DNA from: Ignavibacteria bacterium
Lineage (GTDB): Bacteria > Bacteroidota > Ignavibacteria > Ignavibacteriales > Melioribacteraceae
Length of the DNA stretch: 6,151 bases
Direction of reading: 5' to 3'
Assembly (NCBI GenBank): GCA_027347805.1
Contig: DAIEQP010000030.1
Location: forward strand, 1-6,151
Positions within the stretch are counted from its first letter, which is position 1. Each line of letters opens with the position of its first letter. The position numbers and the translations under genes were made by a program. The notes beneath the pieces are model-generated. The model had not been told where the DNA came from and ran no database searches. It saw only the letters and a program-made list of their open reading frames with translations. Positions 1 through 6,151 of the stretch are shown piece after piece.

Positions 1-1
1 A

Positions 2-460
2 ATACTGAAAAGTAAAAATGTTGATATGGAAGGCGGTGAAAGCAAGGGCAAATTAATTGATCTTTTGTTCGAGGCAACAATTCAGCCTTCTCTTATTCAA
101 CCAACATATGTTATTGATTACCCAGTCGAACTTTCTCCTCTTGCAAAGAAACATAGAACAAGAGAAGGACTTGTTGAAAGATTTGAAGGATTTGTTCTTG
201 GCAGAGAAATTTGCAACGCATTTAGTGAGTTGAATGATCCGATTGATCAAAAAAATAGATTTGAAGACCAGGCAAAAATGAGAGAAGAAGGAGATGATGA
301 AGCACATCAAATAGATGAAGACTTTGTACGTGCTCTTGAATTCGGTATGCCTCCAACAGCAGGATTAGGAATTGGAATCGATAGATTAGTCATGTTATTA
401 ACTAATCAATCATCAATTCGTGATGTATTATTATTTCCACAAATGCGGCCACAAAAATAA
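2..460 (+). CDS. lysS: Lysine--tRNA ligase (class II), C-terminal part; 5' end outside window
   Basis: Lysyl-tRNA synthetase charges tRNA-Lys with lysine in the cytoplasm, using ATP. The reading frame is open from base 2, so the last 152 residues are present and the gene starts upstream; the ATG at base 26 is internal, not the start. The sequence shows the class II catalytic core: a PTYVIDYPVELSPLAKKH segment (bases about 104-157), the ERFEGFV...EICNAFSELNDP block (about 176-247), and motif 3, GLGIGIDRLVMLL (about 365-400), whose Arg (383-385) contacts ATP in this family. It ends RDVLLFPQMRPQK, the normal end of a short-form LysS, without a C-terminal extension. The family full length is about 500 residues, so roughly 70% is missing on the left. 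The stop codon shares its last A with the ATG of the protease gene. AspS and AsnS share the fold, but the SPLAKKH and ELNDP signatures fit LysS. Confidence 0.96.
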   Translation: MLKSKNVDMEGGESKGKLIDLLFEATIQPSLIQPTYVIDYPVELSPLAKKHRTREGLVERFEGFVLGREICNAFSELNDPIDQKNRFEDQAKMREEGDDEAHQIDEDFVRALEFGMPPTAGLGIGIDRLVMLLTNQSSIRDVLLFPQMRPQK

Positions 461-2073
461 TGCTGAAAAAGTTCATTAAAATATTACCCATTGCCATACT
501 TGCTTTGATTCTTGGAGTATACTTTGGTTTAAGATTATCCAGATATATTTCAATAAACGAAGAGCAAAGGCAGGCAAGAAAAATTTCCGAGATATTGAAT
601 TATACTTCAGATTTTTATGTAGATTCAGTTAAAGCGGATAAACTTGCAGAAGATGCAATTAATGGTATGTTCAGTAACCTTGATCCTCACACTACTTATA
701 TTAATTCGACAGAACAAAAAGCTTCTGAAGAAGAATTTAGAGGAAACTTTGAAGGTATTGGGGTTGAATTCCAAATTGTAAATGATACAATCACTGTTGT
801 TTCTCCAATTACAAATGGACCAAGCGAATCAGTTGGTATTATATCCGGAGATAGAATTGTAAAAATTGATGGCAAAAATTGCATCGGATTAAAAAACGAT
901 CAGGTTATAAAAAAATTGAGGGGAGCTAAAGGAACAAGTGTTGTCCTAACAATTTATCGCCCTTCAAATAAAAATATTTCTGATTATAGAGTCGTGCGTG
1001 ACAGAATTAATCTTTATTCAGTTGATGTATCGTTAATGATTGATGATAAAACTGGATATATCAACTTGACCAGATTTGCTGAAACTACTACTGATGAAAT
1101 GATTGATGCTCTGAAAAAACTTACTTCGCAGGGCATGAAACAACTTGTTCTGGATTTAAGAAATAACCCGGGCGGTTATCTTACGCAGGCTGCATCTGTT
1201 GCGGATTTATTTTTAGACAATAACAAAATGATTGTTTATACAAAAGCTAGAGTGAAAAATTTCAACGAAGAATATCATGCTGAAAAAACATATCCTTTTG
1301 AAAAATTGCCTATCATTGTTCTTGTTAATGCCGGTACGGCCTCTGCAGCAGAGATTGTAAGCGGAGCAATCCAGGATTGGGATAGAGGCCTGATTGTTGG
1401 TGAAACAACTTTTGGCAAGGGATTGGTACAGCGTGGAATTCAATTATCAGATGGTTCTGCTGTTCGAATTACAATTGCAAGATATTTTACACCAAGCGGA
1501 AGAGGTATTCAACGTAATTTTAAAGACAAGAAAAGTTATTATGAAGAAATTATGAATCGCCAGGAGATTGATGGAAACAATATGGATCATTCTACTGAAA
1601 AAGATTCAACCAAACCAAAATTCAAAACGATGGGTGGAAGAGTAGTTTATGGCGGCGGTGGTATTGCACCCGACTATTTTGTTGAATTGCAGAAATCCTC
1701 TGATTATTCTTTTGAACTCAGAAAAAATAATGTGTATTACCAGTTTGTAAGAGATTTTCTCGATAGAAACGGAAAACAAATTAGATCTAAATATTCCGGC
1801 AATTTATTGAGTTTTGAAAAAGAATTTTCATTTACTGATTCTCAGCTCAATGAATTCACTAAGTTTGCTTCAAAACTAAAAACAAAATATGATGCAAATG
1901 GATTTGAAAAGGATAAAGAATTAATTCGTTACCGTCTCAAGGCATTTGTAGCTAGAGATCTTTTTAAAAATGATGGATGGTATCTAACACTTTTGAAAAC
2001 AGACAGACAATTCAATAAAGGAATTAGCCTTATCAAAGAAACAGTTAGAATGACTGAATCGGAAAAGAAATGA
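460..2073 (+). CDS. S41 family carboxyl-terminal processing protease (CtpA/Prc type), membrane-anchored
   Basis: This is a serine protease of the tail-specific/CtpA family, which trims or degrades envelope proteins from their C-termini. The 537-residue protein begins with a Lys-rich stretch and a hydrophobic segment (residues about 8-27), a likely signal anchor that places the enzyme in the periplasm. Next come a helical region with LDPHTTYI (74-81), a PDZ domain (about 92-168, with GIGVEF at 99-104), and the S41 core (about 195-365). The core contains LVLDLRNNPGGYL (229-241) and GTASAAEI (292-299). The nucleophile is inferred to be Ser295, with Lys320 and Gln324 in FGKGLVQ; their 25- and 4-residue spacing matches E. 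coli Prc Ser452/Lys477/Gln481. A further 170 residues follow, starting with GGRVVYGGGGIAPD (392-405), an arrangement I associate with Bacteroidota/Chlorobi homologues. No Shine-Dalgarno sequence precedes the ATG, which overlaps the lysS stop (TAATG), so initiation probably depends on coupling. The substrate cannot be deduced. Confidence 0.95.
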   Translation: MLKKFIKILPIAILALILGVYFGLRLSRYISINEEQRQARKISEILNYTSDFYVDSVKADKLAEDAINGMFSNLDPHTTYINSTEQKASEEEFRGNFEGIGVEFQIVNDTITVVSPITNGPSESVGIISGDRIVKIDGKNCIGLKNDQVIKKLRGAKGTSVVLTIYRPSNKNISDYRVVRDRINLYSVDVSLMIDDKTGYINLTRFAETTTDEMIDALKKLTSQGMKQLVLDLRNNPGGYLTQAASVADLFLDNNKMIVYTKARVKNFNEEYHAEKTYPFEKLPIIVLVNAGTASAAEIVSGAIQDWDRGLIVGETTFGKGLVQRGIQLSDGSAVRITIARYFTPSGRGIQRNFKDKKSYYEEIMNRQEIDGNNMDHSTEKDSTKPKFKTMGGRVVYGGGGIAPDYFVELQKSSDYSFELRKNNVYYQFVRDFLDRNGKQIRSKYSGNLLSFEKEFSFTDSQLNEFTKFASKLKTKYDANGFEKDKELIRYRLKAFVARDLFKNDGWYLTLLKTDRQFNKGISLIKETVRMTESEKK

Positions 2074-2663
2074 CATTTATAGAAAAAATAAGATGTGCAA
2101 ATGAATTTGATAAGGAGATGAAATTTTTTCCCTATAGAAATAATTTTCCACAAATTGATTCAACTGTCTTTTGCGCATCCGGTTCAAAAATAATTGGAGA
2201 TGTTATTATAGGAGAATATTCGTCAGTGTGGTACAATACTGTAGTACGCGGCGATGTCAATTATATAAGAATTGGAAAGTCAAGCAATATCCAGGATTGC
2301 TCTATGCTTCATGTGACAAATGAAAAATTTCCTTTGTTTATTGGTGATGGTGTTACTATTGGACACAGTGTTACGCTTCATGGATGTATTATAAAAGATT
2401 TTTCTTTAATTGGAATGAATGCAACAGTTTTGGATGGAGCAGTTATTGAAAATAATTCAATGGTTGCAGCAGGCGCTGTTATAAGACCCGGCTTTATTGT
2501 TCCATCTGGTAAATTGGCAGCAGGTATTCCAGCAAAAATAATTCGTGATCTAAATGAAGATGAAATGAAAGAGTTTGAAAATTCTGCTAAGCGATATATG
2601 AATTATACTGAGATTACAGTTGATTCAATTATAGATTTTAAGAAAGCAAAAGGAATTTTATGA
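2070..2663 (+). CDS. Gamma-class carbonic anhydrase family protein (left-handed beta-helix, YrdA/PaaY-like)
   Basis: This 197-residue protein has the hexapeptide-repeat, left-handed beta-helix fold of the gamma carbonic anhydrase/YrdA family; members work as trimers in the cytoplasm. Repeats such as IIGDVIIGEYSSVW and IGDGVTIGHSVTLHG run from about residue 38 to 155, followed by a C-terminal helix (163-180). All three zinc-binding histidines are present (His81, His99, His104; His99-His104 have the spacing of His117-His122 in archaeal Cam). Arg60, Asp62, Gln75 and Asp76 match family positions. The acidic loop that carries Glu84 in Cam is absent, as in CamH/YrdA-type proteins, so CO2 hydration is possible but unproven; an acyl- or CoA-related role cannot be excluded. 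The start at 2070 overlaps the protease stop by 4 bases (ATGA) with only a weak GGAAAAG upstream. The alternative ATG at 2118 (residue 17) would give a family-typical length of 181, but its AAGGAG lies directly against the codon. Confidence 0.9.
   Translation: MTFIEKIRCANEFDKEMKFFPYRNNFPQIDSTVFCASGSKIIGDVIIGEYSSVWYNTVVRGDVNYIRIGKSSNIQDCSMLHVTNEKFPLFIGDGVTIGHSVTLHGCIIKDFSLIGMNATVLDGAVIENNSMVAAGAVIRPGFIVPSGKLAAGIPAKIIRDLNEDEMKEFENSAKRYMNYTEITVDSIIDFKKAKGIL
2648..2655 (+). promoter_or_regulatory. Ribosome binding site of ybeY
   Basis: AAAAGGAA lies inside the end of the carbonic anhydrase-like gene. Its AAGGA core (2650-2654) is 5 bases before the ATG at 2660. It is the clearest Shine-Dalgarno-like site in the window and supports the overlapping ATGA start. 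Confidence 0.65.
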
Positions 2664-3103
2664 AAAATGTGAAATTATTTACAGAGAAAGGAATTAGAAT
2701 TGAGAAGAAAGTTGTTGATAATTTAATCGAGAAACTAAAAAAGGAATTGGAATTTTCGATTGAATCCTTGGAGTTGAATTTTATAGGAGCCGATACGATT
2801 TTAGATATAAATAAAAATCATTTAGACCATAATAATACAACCGACATAATTACATTTAATTATTCCGGAGAAAATGATAGTTTTGACGCCGAAATTTTTA
2901 TTTCTGTACCTGATGCTTACGAAAATTCTAAAAAGTATGGTGTTACAATCGATAATGAACTAGGAAGATTAATAATTCACGGAATATTGCATTTGTTGGG
3001 TTATGATGATACAATTGCATCAAAGAAAAAAAAGATGAAGGCTGTTGAAAATGAACTTGTCGAGAAATATTATAAATTCACAAAAGGATTGCTGAAAAAA
3101 TGA
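2660..3103 (+). CDS. ybeY: Endoribonuclease/rRNA maturation factor YbeY
   Basis: YbeY is a zinc-dependent protein needed for 16S rRNA 3'-end maturation and 70S ribosome quality control in the bacteria studied. At 147 residues the length is normal for the family. Visible signatures are LDINKNHLDHNNTTDIITFNY (48-68), where the family has the N-x-x-x-R...TDVLSF region, EIFISVPDA (78-86), and the metal-site motif HGILHLLGYDD (107-117). The classical motif is H-x3-H-x5-H. Here His107 and His111 are kept, but the third position is Asp117. The position matching E. coli Arg59 is Leu55. I recall both changes as usual in Bacteroidota YbeY, so they look like a lineage trait rather than decay. The ATG overlaps the preceding stop (ATGA) and has a good ribosome binding site 5 bases upstream. 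A Lys run (122-125) is encoded over a run of eight A bases. Position between the carbonic anhydrase-like gene and smg implies co-expression with translation genes such as lysS. Confidence 0.94.
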   Translation: MKNVKLFTEKGIRIEKKVVDNLIEKLKKELEFSIESLELNFIGADTILDINKNHLDHNNTTDIITFNYSGENDSFDAEIFISVPDAYENSKKYGVTIDNELGRLIIHGILHLLGYDDTIASKKKKMKAVENELVEKYYKFTKGLLKK

Positions 3104-3558
3104 CTTCTAAACTCGTTGATGTATTAGCGAAAATACTTGAAGGACTTAGCAATAATACTTCGATAGAAGAAATCAGCAAGAACCTAATTAAGAATAAACA
3201 GTATGATGATAAGCTGTTGAGTGCTGCATTTTCACTTGTTTATGATAAGATTTTGCTAAAAAAGAATCTGAAAGAACTATCTTTAACAGTTAAACCAAAA
3301 AGTGCCAGAATTCTATCCGAAGAGGAAAAAGATTTTCTTGGACTTGATAATTATAACTATCTCCTGCATCTGATGAATGTTGGCTTAATCGATTCCTCTA
3401 ATCTTGAAGCAATACTAAGTCAGATTGCATTATTTCCAGATATGAAAGTGACTCGTAAAGAGATTAACTGGATTATTCTTCTTGCTTTAGTAGATTATGA
3501 TAGTGAGCTGCTGCCTGGTAGCAGATCCTTAATCTATTCTTCCGATACAGTCAATTAA
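3100..3558 (+). CDS. smg: Smg/DUF494 family protein, function unknown
   Basis: This 152-residue soluble protein belongs to the Smg (DUF494) family, which has no established biochemical activity. The assignment rests on recalled similarity to E. coli Smg. SARILSEEEKDFLGLDN (68-84) lines up with SMRIYTPEECERLD, and YLLHLMNVGLID (87-98) lines up with the FLLFLEQIQVLN region. EINWIILLAL (121-130) lines up with DLKWVILMVL. The N-terminal part (3-50) is predicted mainly helical with the family's LVDVLAKILEGL-like start. No catalytic motif, membrane segment or signal peptide is visible. The start overlaps the ybeY stop (ATGA), with AAAAGGA (3082-3088) 11 bases upstream, longer than ideal. It sits 11 bases before topA. 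In E. coli, smg lies near dprA and a gene for a topoisomerase-type zinc-finger protein (yrdD), so closeness to DNA topology/processing genes recurs. The last 15 residues look unconserved. Confidence 0.85.
   Translation: MTSKLVDVLAKILEGLSNNTSIEEISKNLIKNKQYDDKLLSAAFSLVYDKILLKKNLKELSLTVKPKSARILSEEEKDFLGLDNYNYLLHLMNVGLIDSSNLEAILSQIALFPDMKVTRKEINWIILLALVDYDSELLPGSRSLIYSSDTVN
3508..3524 (+). other. Short GC-rich hairpin at the end of smg, upstream of topA
   Basis: CTGCTGC, loop CTG, GTAGCAG can fold into a 7-base-pair stem (one G-U pair) with a 3-base loop, 45 bases before the topA ATG. It stands out as G+C-rich in an AT-rich context. It is not followed by a T-run, so it is not a standard terminator. 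It lies in codons for ELLPGSRS, which may be the whole explanation. Confidence 0.3.
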
Positions 3559-3563
3559 AAGGG
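3557..3563 (+). promoter_or_regulatory. Ribosome binding site of topA
   Basis: AAAAGGG overlaps the smg stop codon and is 6 bases before the topA ATG at 3570. It supports that start, which also begins exactly at the conserved MGKDLILVESPSKAKTI N-terminus of the TOPRIM domain. Confidence 0.6.
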
Positions 3564-3569
3564 TAATTA

Positions 3570-5801
3570 ATGGGCAAAGATCTTATTCTTGTTGAATCGC
3601 CTTCAAAAGCTAAAACAATTAATAAATATGTTGGTAAAAACTATATTGTTGAAGCAACAGTTGGTCACATAAAAAATCTTCCTAAAACCAAGCTGGGGAT
3701 TGATATTGAAAATGGTTTTACGCCATCTCTTTTAAATATTCGAGGCAAAGGGGATGTTATAAAAAAAATAAAATCGCTTGCATCAAAAAGTGAAAAAATT
3801 TATGTAGCAACCGATCCTGACCGTGAAGGAGAAGCAATAGCTCAGGATGTTGTTGATGTTCTTGATCCCAAACACCACCCTAAAATTGAAAGAGTTCTTT
3901 TTAACGAGATTACAAAAAAAGCAGTTAATGAAGCTTTGACTAAGCCTTTAAAGATTGATTATCACTTGGTTATTTCCCAGCGTGCAAGACGTGTGATGGA
4001 CCGTATAATTGGCTATAAAGTAAGTCCTTTTTTATGGCGTGCTGTATTGGATTCAAATGGAAGTTCTTTATCTGCTGGCCGAGTTCAATCTGTTGCTCTG
4101 CGTTTGGTTTGTGAAAGAGAAGAGGAGATTGAAAAGTTTATTCCAACCGAATACTGGTCATTAGTAGCAGTTTTTAAAACTGAAAAAGAGGAAGAATTTG
4201 TTGCCAAATTATATGAAGTGAATGGTAAACAAATTAAACTTCCTCCTAAACCTAAAATGACCGATGAGGAATGGGAAGAATTCTTTAAAACAAATTTTGC
4301 TATTTCAAAAGAGGATATTGCTAAGAAAATTTATGATGAATTAATCAATAAAAATAATTATGTAATTAGCGATATATCTAAAAAAGAAAGTAAGAAAAAT
4401 CCATATGCACCATTTATTACAAGTACTCTACAGGTAGAGGCTTCAAGAAAACTGAGACTTAGACCACGCAGAACTATGATGCTCGCACAGCAGTTATACG
4501 AAGGAATTGATTTAGGAAGTGAAGGAACAACAGGTCTCATTACATATATGAGAACCGATTCTACCAGACTAAGCGCAGAAATTGTTTCAGAAGCAAGAAA
4601 CTATATTACAGAAAGATATGGTGAGCAGTATTTACCAGAGAAGGTAAAAAGCTATGAACAAAAAAATAAAAAAAATGTTCAGGATGCTCATGAAGCAATC
4701 CGTCCTACATCGTTAAAATATACTCCTGAGTTTGTAAAAGAATACCTAGATGACTACCAATTTAAATTGTACGACTTGATTTGGAAAAGATTTGTTGCAT
4801 CACAAATGGAATCTGCAAGACTCGAAACAACTTCTGTAAATGTATCATCTGATATCTATACATTTAGAAGTTCAGGCACTACATTATTGTTTGATGGTTT
4901 TCTAGCACTTTATGATGAAACCACCGAAGATAATTCGGAAAAATCTGATGGGACAGGTAATATCCCAGCAGGATTAGAAGTTGACCAAAAAATTATATTG
5001 AAGGAGCTTACACCTAATCAGCATTTTACGAAACCACCTGCAAGATTTACTGAAAGTACGCTAATTAAAGAACTTGAAAGTAATGGAATCGGCAGACCGA
5101 GTACTTATGCAATGATTATGGGAACAATTGTCGACCGAAGATATGTTGAACAGGTTGACAGGAAATTAATTCCTACAAATCTCGGGAAGAAAGTGAATGG
5201 AGTTTTGATCAAGAACTTTCCAGATATCATAAATGTTAACTTTACTGCGCAAATGGAAGAAGAACTTGATCTTATAGCGAATGGTGAAACTAATTATTTG
5301 CAAGTATTAAATGATTTTTATGTGCCATTTAGTAAAGATCTTGCAGAGGTTGAAGCTAATCTTGAAAAAATTATTTGCGAAAAGTGTGGGGGAGAGCTTG
5401 ATCTTAAAATTGGCAGGTTTGGAAAATATTATGCATGTACAAATTACCCGGAATGCAAAAACATAAAATCATTAAAGGAAGTAGCAGGTGTGAGCAATGA
5501 ACCGGAATATACCGGTGAAACATGCCCGCAATGCAATTCTAAAACTGTTTACCGTGAAGGTAAGTTTGGCAGGTTTATTGGCTGTGAAAAATATCCAGAT
5601 TGTAATTTTACAAAAGTTATTACACTTGGAATGAAGTGCCCAAAATGTAATGAAGGTGACGTTATTACTCGAAGAACTAAACGTGGTAAAATATTTTATG
5701 GATGTAATCGTTATCCCGACTGCGATTATGCCAGCTGGACAATGCCAAAACCTAGTGAAGAAGAACAGCTTGAAAGTAATTCTTCTGAAGACGAATACTG
5801 A
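3570..5801 (+). CDS. topA: DNA topoisomerase I (type IA), with three C4 zinc fingers
   Basis: TopA relaxes negative supercoils by cutting and passing single DNA strands, without ATP. The 743-residue protein starts with a TOPRIM domain (about 3-115): Glu9 in VESPSKAKTI and Asp82, Asp84 and Glu86 in ATDPDREGEAI form the metal site. The cleavage domain follows, with SAGRVQSVALR (168-178), PFITSTLQ (281-288), and the active-site LITYMRTDSTRLS (323-335), in which Tyr326 is the nucleophile and Arg328 the neighbouring conserved Arg (E. coli Tyr319/Arg321). HEAIRPT (374-380) and GIGRPSTYA (507-515) are also intact. Three C4 fingers end the protein: Cys603/606/623/629, Cys652/655/672/678, and Cys690/693/712/718, then a short acidic tail (SEEEQLESNSSEDEY). 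It is shorter than E. coli TopA (865), lacking the ribbons beyond the fingers. About 20 residues (224-246) appear extra compared with E. coli between the NGK and APFITSTLQ regions. It follows smg by 11 bases and precedes a xer gene, a common neighbourhood. Confidence 0.98.
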   Translation: MGKDLILVESPSKAKTINKYVGKNYIVEATVGHIKNLPKTKLGIDIENGFTPSLLNIRGKGDVIKKIKSLASKSEKIYVATDPDREGEAIAQDVVDVLDPKHHPKIERVLFNEITKKAVNEALTKPLKIDYHLVISQRARRVMDRIIGYKVSPFLWRAVLDSNGSSLSAGRVQSVALRLVCEREEEIEKFIPTEYWSLVAVFKTEKEEEFVAKLYEVNGKQIKLPPKPKMTDEEWEEFFKTNFAISKEDIAKKIYDELINKNNYVISDISKKESKKNPYAPFITSTLQVEASRKLRLRPRRTMMLAQQLYEGIDLGSEGTTGLITYMRTDSTRLSAEIVSEARNYITERYGEQYLPEKVKSYEQKNKKNVQDAHEAIRPTSLKYTPEFVKEYLDDYQFKLYDLIWKRFVASQMESARLETTSVNVSSDIYTFRSSGTTLLFDGFLALYDETTEDNSEKSDGTGNIPAGLEVDQKIILKELTPNQHFTKPPARFTESTLIKELESNGIGRPSTYAMIMGTIVDRRYVEQVDRKLIPTNLGKKVNGVLIKNFPDIINVNFTAQMEEELDLIANGETNYLQVLNDFYVPFSKDLAEVEANLEKIICEKCGGELDLKIGRFGKYYACTNYPECKNIKSLKEVAGVSNEPEYTGETCPQCNSKTVYREGKFGRFIGCEKYPDCNFTKVITLGMKCPKCNEGDVITRRTKRGKIFYGCNRYPDCDYASWTMPKPSEEEQLESNSSEDEY

Positions 5802-5819
5802 AAATAAAATTTGAGATAA

Positions 5820-6151
5820 ATGAAGCAACTTGAATTAAAAACTGTTGCTGAAGATATGATCGCTGAGCTTTCAGGCGTTAATAGAGCATCTATGAATACT
5901 GTAGAAGCATACACTCGCGATGTAAATGAATTTATAAAATTTTGTTCTGAAAAAAATGTTAGCGAAATTAATCAGATTACTGAAAGATATATCCGTCAGT
6001 TTATTATGTCACTAAGCGCTAATGATTTAGAGAAAACCAGTATTTCAAGAAAGCTCTCTTCGCTTAGAAAAATGTTTGAATACGCACTCCGTAATGAATT
6101 GATTCAATCAAACCCAATTGCAAAAATTCCTAATCCTAAAACCAAGAGAAA
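5820..6151 (+). CDS. XerC/XerD-type tyrosine recombinase, N-terminal part; 3' end outside window
   Basis: The first 110 residues of a tyrosine site-specific recombinase are present, and the frame stays open to the window edge. They form the core-binding (SAM-like, four-helix) domain. NTVEAYTRDVNEFIKFC (26-42) corresponds to the NTLNAYRRDL segment of E. coli XerD. SISRKLSSLRKMFEYALRNE (74-93) corresponds to SSARLLSAVRRLFQYLYRE, and SNPIAKIPNPKTKR (97-110) is the linker into the catalytic domain. The catalytic R-K-H-R-H-Y residues lie beyond the edge, so activity cannot be judged. Chromosomal Xer proteins resolve chromosome dimers at dif with FtsK. Position right after topA in a housekeeping block favours this over a phage or transposon integrase, and no att-like repeats are seen. 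XerC and XerD cannot be told apart from this part. The ATG at 5820 is 18 bases after the topA stop, with a weak GAG (5813-5815) upstream; it gives the expected family N-terminus. Confidence 0.9.
   Translation, partial: MKQLELKTVAEDMIAELSGVNRASMNTVEAYTRDVNEFIKFCSEKNVSEINQITERYIRQFIMSLSANDLEKTSISRKLSSLRKMFEYALRNELIQSNPIAKIPNPKTKR

Noticed and set aside
53..310. Minus-strand open frame of 85 codons opposite lysS
   Set aside because: Shadow of the lysS coding frame; Phe/Cys/Asn-rich with no recognisable domain.
1929..2153. Minus-strand open frames opposite ctp (also 696-884 and 1213-1443), topA (4358-4540) and the topA-xer junction (5726-5914)
   Set aside because: All are antisense shadows of conserved genes, with no ribosome binding site or protein motif that would argue for real coding.
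5376..5723. Three similar cysteine-rich segments as a DNA repeat
   Set aside because: They are the normal C4 zinc fingers of topoisomerase I, similar at protein level only; the DNA is diverged.
5805..5813. TAAAATTTG before the xer start, resembling the Bacteroidota -7 element TAnnTTTG
   Set aside because: It has one base too many, no clear -33 TTG partner was seen at the right distance, and it is so near the ATG that the message would be leaderless. Chance is likely in AT-rich DNA.
5472..5828. Open frame of 118 codons on the minus strand opposite the topA zinc-finger region
   Set aside because: It lies fully antisense to well-conserved topA codons, shows no family motif, and its Phe/Ile/Thr-rich composition is what the reverse of Lys/Glu/Asn codons gives.
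5820..6151. Tyrosine recombinase as a mobile-element integrase
   Set aside because: The visible part matches XerC/XerD rather than longer phage integrases, it sits in a housekeeping operon after topA, and no tRNA gene or direct repeat (att site) is in the window.

Overview
The window is a compact block of seven housekeeping genes, all on the + strand. The DNA is AT-rich, about one third G+C by eye, with Lys/Asn/Ile-rich proteins. Several family details point to the Bacteroidota/Chlorobi/Ignavibacteria (FCB) group. YbeY has Leu and Asp where the better-known homologues have Arg and the third metal-site His. The S41 protease has a long C-terminal part with a GGRVVYGGGGI-type motif. The LysS end reads FPQMRP. 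The low G+C and the presence of some Shine-Dalgarno-like sequences would suit an Ignavibacteria-like organism, but that is inference from memory of these families, not a database result.

Layout: the 3' end of lysS (1-460); an S41 carboxyl-terminal processing protease with an N-terminal membrane anchor (460-2073); a gamma-class carbonic anhydrase-like left-handed beta-helix protein (2070-2663); ybeY, the rRNA-maturation metalloprotein (2660-3103); a Smg/DUF494 family protein (3100-3558); topA, DNA topoisomerase I with three C4 zinc fingers (3570-5801); and the 5' end of a XerC/XerD-type tyrosine recombinase running off the right edge (5820-6151).

The first five genes overlap their neighbours by 1 or 4 bases (TAATG, then ATGA three times). 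The last two junctions are 11 and 18 bases. The whole block therefore looks like one transcription unit with translational coupling. There is no gap over 300 bases; the longest non-coding stretch is 18 bases, and I see no terminator or convincing internal promoter. Both edges cut through genes, so the operon's promoter and end lie outside.

Functionally the block joins translation (LysS, YbeY), envelope proteolysis (Ctp), a small metabolic or CO2-related enzyme, and chromosome topology and segregation (TopA, Xer), with the poorly understood Smg protein directly before topA. I found no mobile element, CRISPR array, RNA gene or defence system. Nothing here amounts to a clearly new biological system. 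The points most worth a second look are the YbeY metal-site substitution, the Smg-TopA-Xer linkage, and the chain of coupled starts.
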